From the NCBI GenBank assembly GCA_031256125.1, contig JAIRRE010000283.1, positions 1-10,004 on the forward strand: 10,004 bases of DNA, written 5' to 3'. The notes below the pieces were generated by a model. The model saw only the letters and a list, made by a program, of their open reading frames with translations. It was not told the origin of the DNA and searched no databases. This stretch comes from Burkholderiaceae bacterium. GTDB taxonomy: Bacteria; Pseudomonadota; Gammaproteobacteria; Burkholderiales; Burkholderiaceae_C. The position numbers and the translations under genes were made by a program. Below, in pieces: positions 6,539-10,004 of this stretch (positions are counted from its first letter, which is position 1; every line of letters begins with the position of its first letter).

Positions 6539-7858
6539 ATGCAAACCAACCTCGCCCCTGAATTCGCCGATACCTCGGTGGGCGCGCAGGCCCAGGCCCT
6601 GTTGCGCCAGTGCGTGCATTGCGGTTTTTGCAACGCGGTTTGCCCAACGTATCAACTCACCGGCAACGAACTGGACGGTCCGCGCGGACGCATTTACCTT
6701 ATCAAGCAGGCGCTCGAAGGCGTGGCGTCAACGCGCGCGACGCAACAGCATCTGGATCGGTGCCTGACCTGCCGCCAGTGCGAAACCGCTTGCCCCAGCG
6801 GCGTGGCATATGGCCGGTTGATCGACTTGGGCCGCGCCATCGTCGAGGCGCAGGTGCCGCGCCCGGCCAGCGAGATGCGGCAGCGCCAGTTGCTGCGCGT
6901 GGGGCTGACTTCGCCCGCCGTCAAACCATTGCTCAAACCGGCGGTGCGCGCCGCCCAGTCGCTGCCCGAATCGGTCAAGTCGCGTCTGCCCAAGGCGGTC
7001 ATGGCGCACCTGCCCGAACGGCGCGACCCCGGTCCGTGGCCAGCGCCTATCTTTGGCAAGCCGCGCGCGCGCGTGCTGGTATTGCCGGGCTGCGTGGAGC
7101 CGGCCTTGGCGCCCGCCATCGGACGCGCCACCGCGCGCGTACTGGCCGCCGCCGGTATCGAGGCGGTGTTCCCGCGCAAACAGGGTTGCTGCGGCGCGAT
7201 GCGTCAGCACCTAGCCGATCCGCAAGGCGCGGGTCAGCAAATGCGCGCCAACCTCGATGCCTGGCGACCCTATCTGGAACGCGGCAGCGGCAGCGTCGAT
7301 ACCATCATCTCCGACGCCTCCGGCTGCGCGGTGATGCTCAAAGACTACGGCCATTTGCTAGCCGGCGACCCGCGTTACGGGCCGCTGGCCGCGCACGCCA
7401 GCAGTCTGGCGCGGGATTTGAGCGAGATGCTGCCGGTACTTGCGCGCGCGTTGCAAAACCGCGTCAAACCGCCCGACGAGGTGCTGGTCTATCACCCGCC
7501 TTGCACGCTGCAACACGGCCAGAAGTTGCCGGGGATAGTCGAAAAATACCTGGGCGCGCTGGGCTTCAAGCTGCGGCTGGCCGACGAGGAAGCACAAATG
7601 TGCTGCGGCGCCGGCGGCGCGTATGCCATCCTGCAACCGGACTTGGCGGGGCGGCTGCGCGAGCGCAAGCTGGGCCACCTGCTGCCCGCCGAAACGGGCA
7701 ATCCAGCCGCCATCATCTCGGCCAACATCGGCTGCATCCTGCACCTGCAAGCGGCTACCAGCATACCGGTGCGACACTGGATCGAGGCGCTGGATGCGGC
7801 ACTGGTCAAGGATGCCGGCGTCGAGCGCGGACCCAAACAGGCCGAGGGCAAGCCTTAA
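6539..7858 (+). CDS. glcF: Glycolate oxidase iron-sulfur subunit GlcF
   Basis: GlcF is the iron-sulfur subunit of glycolate oxidase, carrying electrons from the GlcD/GlcE flavins toward the membrane quinone pool. The 439-residue product has two ferredoxin-type clusters: Cys25, 28, 31 and 35 followed by Pro, and Cys75, 78, 81 and 85 followed by Pro. These are the ligands of two [4Fe-4S] centres. Two CCG-domain motifs follow at Cys217-Cys218-Gly and Cys355-Cys356-Gly, as in heterodisulfide reductase-like proteins. TYQLTGNELDGPRGRIYLIKQ matches E. coli GlcF closely. The ATG at 6539 is preferred over TTG at 6530 because the product then begins MQT, as in E. coli. No Shine-Dalgarno sequence is seen. 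The C-terminal tail is about 30 residues longer than in E. coli (407). The stop overlaps the stop of lplT on the other strand. Confidence 0.96.
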   Translation: MQTNLAPEFADTSVGAQAQALLRQCVHCGFCNAVCPTYQLTGNELDGPRGRIYLIKQALEGVASTRATQQHLDRCLTCRQCETACPSGVAYGRLIDLGRAIVEAQVPRPASEMRQRQLLRVGLTSPAVKPLLKPAVRAAQSLPESVKSRLPKAVMAHLPERRDPGPWPAPIFGKPRARVLVLPGCVEPALAPAIGRATARVLAAAGIEAVFPRKQGCCGAMRQHLADPQGAGQQMRANLDAWRPYLERGSGSVDTIISDASGCAVMLKDYGHLLAGDPRYGPLAAHASSLARDLSEMLPVLARALQNRVKPPDEVLVYHPPCTLQHGQKLPGIVEKYLGALGFKLRLADEEAQMCCGAGGAYAILQPDLAGRLRERKLGHLLPAETGNPAAIISANIGCILHLQAATSIPVRHWIEALDAALVKDAGVERGPKQAEGKP

Positions 7859-9159
7859 CGCTCACCGCTGGTTGCCGCTTGAGCGCCATCCCCTTCCCCC
7901 CGCGCCAGCGCCTGTAGCCGTCGCACCTCCGGCCCATGACAGCGCAGGTTGTAGCGATGCCACAGGCCGATGGCGGCCATCGCAGCCGCCAGCAGGCCGC
8001 CGAGCAGTTGCACAGCGCCAAGCGTGTGCAATCCCAGCCGGGTAGAAAAACTGTACAGTGCGCCCAGTCCCAGAATGGCGGCCTGTTCGTTGAAGTTCTG
8101 CACCGCAATCGAACTCCCCGCTCCCATCAAGTTGTGGCCGCGGTGCTGGAGCAAGGCATTCATTGGCACCATGATATAGCCGCCCAGCGCGCCCAGCGCG
8201 ATCAACGCCGGAATGGCCAGCGGCAGCGAGTCAATCAGCCCCATGGCCGCCAGCAGCAAGCCCATGACGATGCCCAGCGGAATGACCCGCACCGCGCGAT
8301 CGAGCCGTCCCCGCAGCGACGCCAGCACAGCGCCCGCCGCCGACCCGAGCACCACCACGCCGGTCAGGCGGGTGGCTTGCGGCATTTCGTAATGGAGCGC
8401 CGCCGCCGCCCAGGCCAGCACGATAAAACGCAGGTTGGCCGACACCCCCCACAGCAGCGTGGTGGATGCCAGCGTAATTTGCCCGAGTTTGTCGCACCAC
8501 AGCCGCACGGTACAGCGGTAAAAGTCCGGCAACAGCGTTAGCGGATTGCGCGGCATGGGCCGCAAAACTGCGCCGGTATCGGGAATTCGCAAATTGAACC
8601 CCGCCGCCACCACATAAACGAAGAACAGCGCGACGATGGCCGCTTCCGATGCGTGGTGGATGCCGGTGTGCACGCGCCCGTGCAGCGACAGCAGCGCCAT
8701 CAGGTTCCACCCTCCCACCAGCTTGCCGCCGAGCAAGATGCCCAGAATGATGGAACCTATGGTCAAGCCCTCGATCCAGCCGTTGGCCTGCACCAGTTGC
8801 GACGGCGGCAACAACTCGGTCAAGATGCCGTATTTGGCCGGCGAATACGCCGCCGCGCCCAGCCCGACGATAGCGTAGGCCAGCAGGGGATGGCCGCCGA
8901 ATAACATCAGCAAACACCCCAGCATCTTGATGGCGTTGCTGATGAACATCACCTGGCCCTTGCGCCGCGAATCGGCAAACGCCCCCGCCCACGGCGCCAG
9001 CAGCACGTAAAACAGCGCGAACATGGGCACCAGCGCCGCGTGTTGCCACGCACGCGCGCCGTGATCGCGCAGCAACTCCACCGCCGCAATAAATAGCGCG
9101 TTATCGGCCAGCGAGCTGAAAAACTGGGCCGTCATGATAGTGTAGAAGCCGCGTTTCAT
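7855..9159 (-). CDS. lplT: Lysophospholipid transporter LplT (MFS)
   Basis: LplT flips lysophospholipids, mainly lysophosphatidylethanolamine, from the outer to the inner leaflet of the inner membrane, where an acyltransferase repairs them. The 434-residue product has about 12 hydrophobic helices of the major facilitator fold. Features shared with E. coli LplT are AQFFSSLADNALFIA at the start, PWAGAFADSRRKGQVM (the MFS loop 2-3 motif), GLGAAAYSPAKYGIL, LVQANGWIEG, and MVPMNALLQHRG with SIAVQNFNEQ. It is about 35 residues longer than E. coli LplT, mainly in a loop near residues 155-170 and at the C-terminus. In E. coli an acyltransferase gene (aas) is adjacent; no such gene or domain is seen here. 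There is no Shine-Dalgarno sequence. lplT is divergent from tsaB. Confidence 0.93.
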   Translation of the reverse strand: MKRGFYTIMTAQFFSSLADNALFIAAVELLRDHGARAWQHAALVPMFALFYVLLAPWAGAFADSRRKGQVMFISNAIKMLGCLLMLFGGHPLLAYAIVGLGAAAYSPAKYGILTELLPPSQLVQANGWIEGLTIGSIILGILLGGKLVGGWNLMALLSLHGRVHTGIHHASEAAIVALFFVYVVAAGFNLRIPDTGAVLRPMPRNPLTLLPDFYRCTVRLWCDKLGQITLASTTLLWGVSANLRFIVLAWAAAALHYEMPQATRLTGVVVLGSAAGAVLASLRGRLDRAVRVIPLGIVMGLLLAAMGLIDSLPLAIPALIALGALGGYIMVPMNALLQHRGHNLMGAGSSIAVQNFNEQAAILGLGALYSFSTRLGLHTLGAVQLLGGLLAAAMAAIGLWHRYNLRCHGPEVRRLQALARGEGDGAQAATSGER

Positions 9160-9446
9160 AGGCCAGGCAACAAGCGCGCGGGTCGCGCGGCGGGTGGGTG
9201 GGAAAAACGAGCGATCAAAACCGGAATACTGAATACGGCCAAGGCAACCGCGCGGCGTTATAGCACGCGGCGGCGGTACCCACCGCCAGTGTCAGGTAAG
9301 TTTCCCTGTGGCAGACCCGCCGCCCGCATTACCAAGGGCGTTTAGTGCAAAACCCTGTAGCCCATCTATTCTGACGCCGTTGCGCGCCTGCCGGTCCGAT
9401 AATCCGGCTATGTTTTTTCGGCGTCATTTCCCGCGTGCCGTGCTCC
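9160..9446. other. Intergenic gap between divergent lplT and tsaB
   Basis: These 287 bases lie between two divergent starts and should contain both promoters, but I found no strong -35/-10 pair. A tight hairpin GGCGGT-ACCC-ACCGCC occupies 9272-9287. TATAAC on the - strand (9262-9257) is a weak -10 candidate for lplT, and GATAAT (9398-9403) a weak one for tsaB. GCCGG (9390-9394) and CCGGC (9404-9408) flank that GATAAT and are followed by TATG and six T residues (9413-9418). No gene or tRNA was recognised. Confidence 0.6.
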
Positions 9447-10004
9447 ATGAACCTGCTTGCCTTTGATACCAGCACCGAGTGCGTATCTGCCGCCGTGCAG
9501 CGCGGCGCGACGCGCTGGCGCTATGCGGGCGCAGGCGGGCCGCAGGCCTCGGCAACGTTAATTCCGGCACTGCTGGATTTGCTGGCGCAGGCCGCGTTGG
9601 CGCCGGCAAGTCTGGACGCCATCGTGTTCGGGCACGGGCCGGGGTCGTTTACCGGATTGCGCACCGCTTGCGCGGTGGCACAAGGATTGGCATTCGGCGC
9701 GGCGCTACCGGTGCTGCCGGTCGATACGCTGCTGGCAGTAGCCGAGGATGCGCGCTGCAAATCGGCAATGCCCGGCGCGGCGCACGTACTGGCGCTGCTG
9801 GACGCGCGCATGGACGAGGTTTACGCCGCCGCATACACCTGGATAGCCGGCGCGTGGCAATCCGTGGGCGGGATAACGGCGGGCGCGCCCGAAGCCCTCG
9901 CCCTGCGCGCCACCCCAGATGGCGGCAACGGCAGCAACGGCATTGCGGATCGCCCCCTCCTCGAAATGGGGCAAGATTGGGTACTGGCGGGCAACATCTT
10001 CGCC
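9447..10004 (+). CDS. tsaB: tRNA t6A37 threonylcarbamoyladenosine biosynthesis protein TsaB, 5' part
   Basis: TsaB is the scaffold partner of TsaD in the TsaB-TsaD-TsaE complex that transfers threonylcarbamoyl to A37 of ANN-decoding tRNAs. The frame starts at ATG 9447 and is open to the window edge, giving 186 residues without a stop. It starts MNLLAFDTSTECVSAAV, the ASKHA-fold phosphate-loop-like strand of the family. GPGSFTGLR (64-72) is the TsaB hallmark, and LDARMDEVYAAAY is also characteristic. Around residues 160-170 there is an unusual Gly/Asn-rich stretch (DGGNGSNG). No Shine-Dalgarno sequence precedes the ATG. Its position divergent from lplT is one I recall from betaproteobacteria, where rimI often follows; that would be outside the window. 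Confidence 0.93.
   Translation, partial: MNLLAFDTSTECVSAAVQRGATRWRYAGAGGPQASATLIPALLDLLAQAALAPASLDAIVFGHGPGSFTGLRTACAVAQGLAFGAALPVLPVDTLLAVAEDARCKSAMPGAAHVLALLDARMDEVYAAAYTWIAGAWQSVGGITAGAPEALALRATPDGGNGSNGIADRPLLEMGQDWVLAGNIFA

Noticed and set aside
6610..7917. A 435-residue + frame overlapping glcF
   Set aside because: It is a +1 shadow of glcF with extreme Arg/Ala/Gly content; GlcF has all cluster cysteines in its own frame.
8231..9049. A 272-residue - strand frame inside lplT
   Set aside because: It is a shifted reading of lplT without membrane pattern or motifs; lplT itself is well supported.
9410..9466. An 18-codon ORF starting at ATG 9410 and overlapping the tsaB start
   Set aside because: No ribosome site, very short, and contained in a T-run and start region; chance is the simplest explanation.

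Overview
The window looks like a G+C-rich betaproteobacterial chromosome, most likely Burkholderiales or a close relative. The evidence is sequence resemblance recalled from known families, not a search. TatB carries the Ser-Lys-Met start of its membrane helix and the basic Trp-Tyr-Lys tail that I associate with Burkholderiales. The ferredoxin-NADP reductase ends in ERAFVDK. The neighbourhoods hinT-tatA-tatB and lplT/tsaB are also familiar from that group. No rRNA, tRNA, CRISPR array, transposase or prophage gene is visible. Nearly all the sequence is ordinary protein-coding DNA.

Layout from left to right: the 3' end of a HIT-family gene (hinT), then tatA and tatB on the + strand with no tatC after them. 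A 222-base gap follows, holding a terminator-like hairpin and a possible tiny ORF, then fpr (+). purB lies convergent on the - strand. A divergent promoter region separates purB from a YibF-type glutathione S-transferase gene (+). A gap with a perfect 12-bp inverted repeat and a plausible sigma-70 promoter leads into glcE (+), a TerC/Alx-family membrane protein gene (+) and glcF (+). lplT runs back on the - strand and shares its stop-codon bases with glcF. After a 287-base gap, tsaB (+) runs off the right edge.

The genes fall into functional groups. TatA and TatB are parts of the twin-arginine protein export system. Fpr links NADPH to ferredoxin or flavodoxin. PurB acts twice in purine synthesis. 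GlcE and GlcF are two of the three subunits of glycolate oxidase, whose GlcD subunit is not in the window. LplT imports lysophospholipids across the inner membrane. TsaB is part of the machinery for tRNA t6A37. The most unusual arrangement is the terC-like gene inside the glc cluster: it separates glcE from glcF, has visibly lower G+C than glcF, and is preceded by a hairpin-rich leader. The other notable points are the missing tatC, a 16-base sequence shared by two intergenic gaps, and the near absence of Shine-Dalgarno sequences. I see no clear evidence of a wholly new multi-gene system here.
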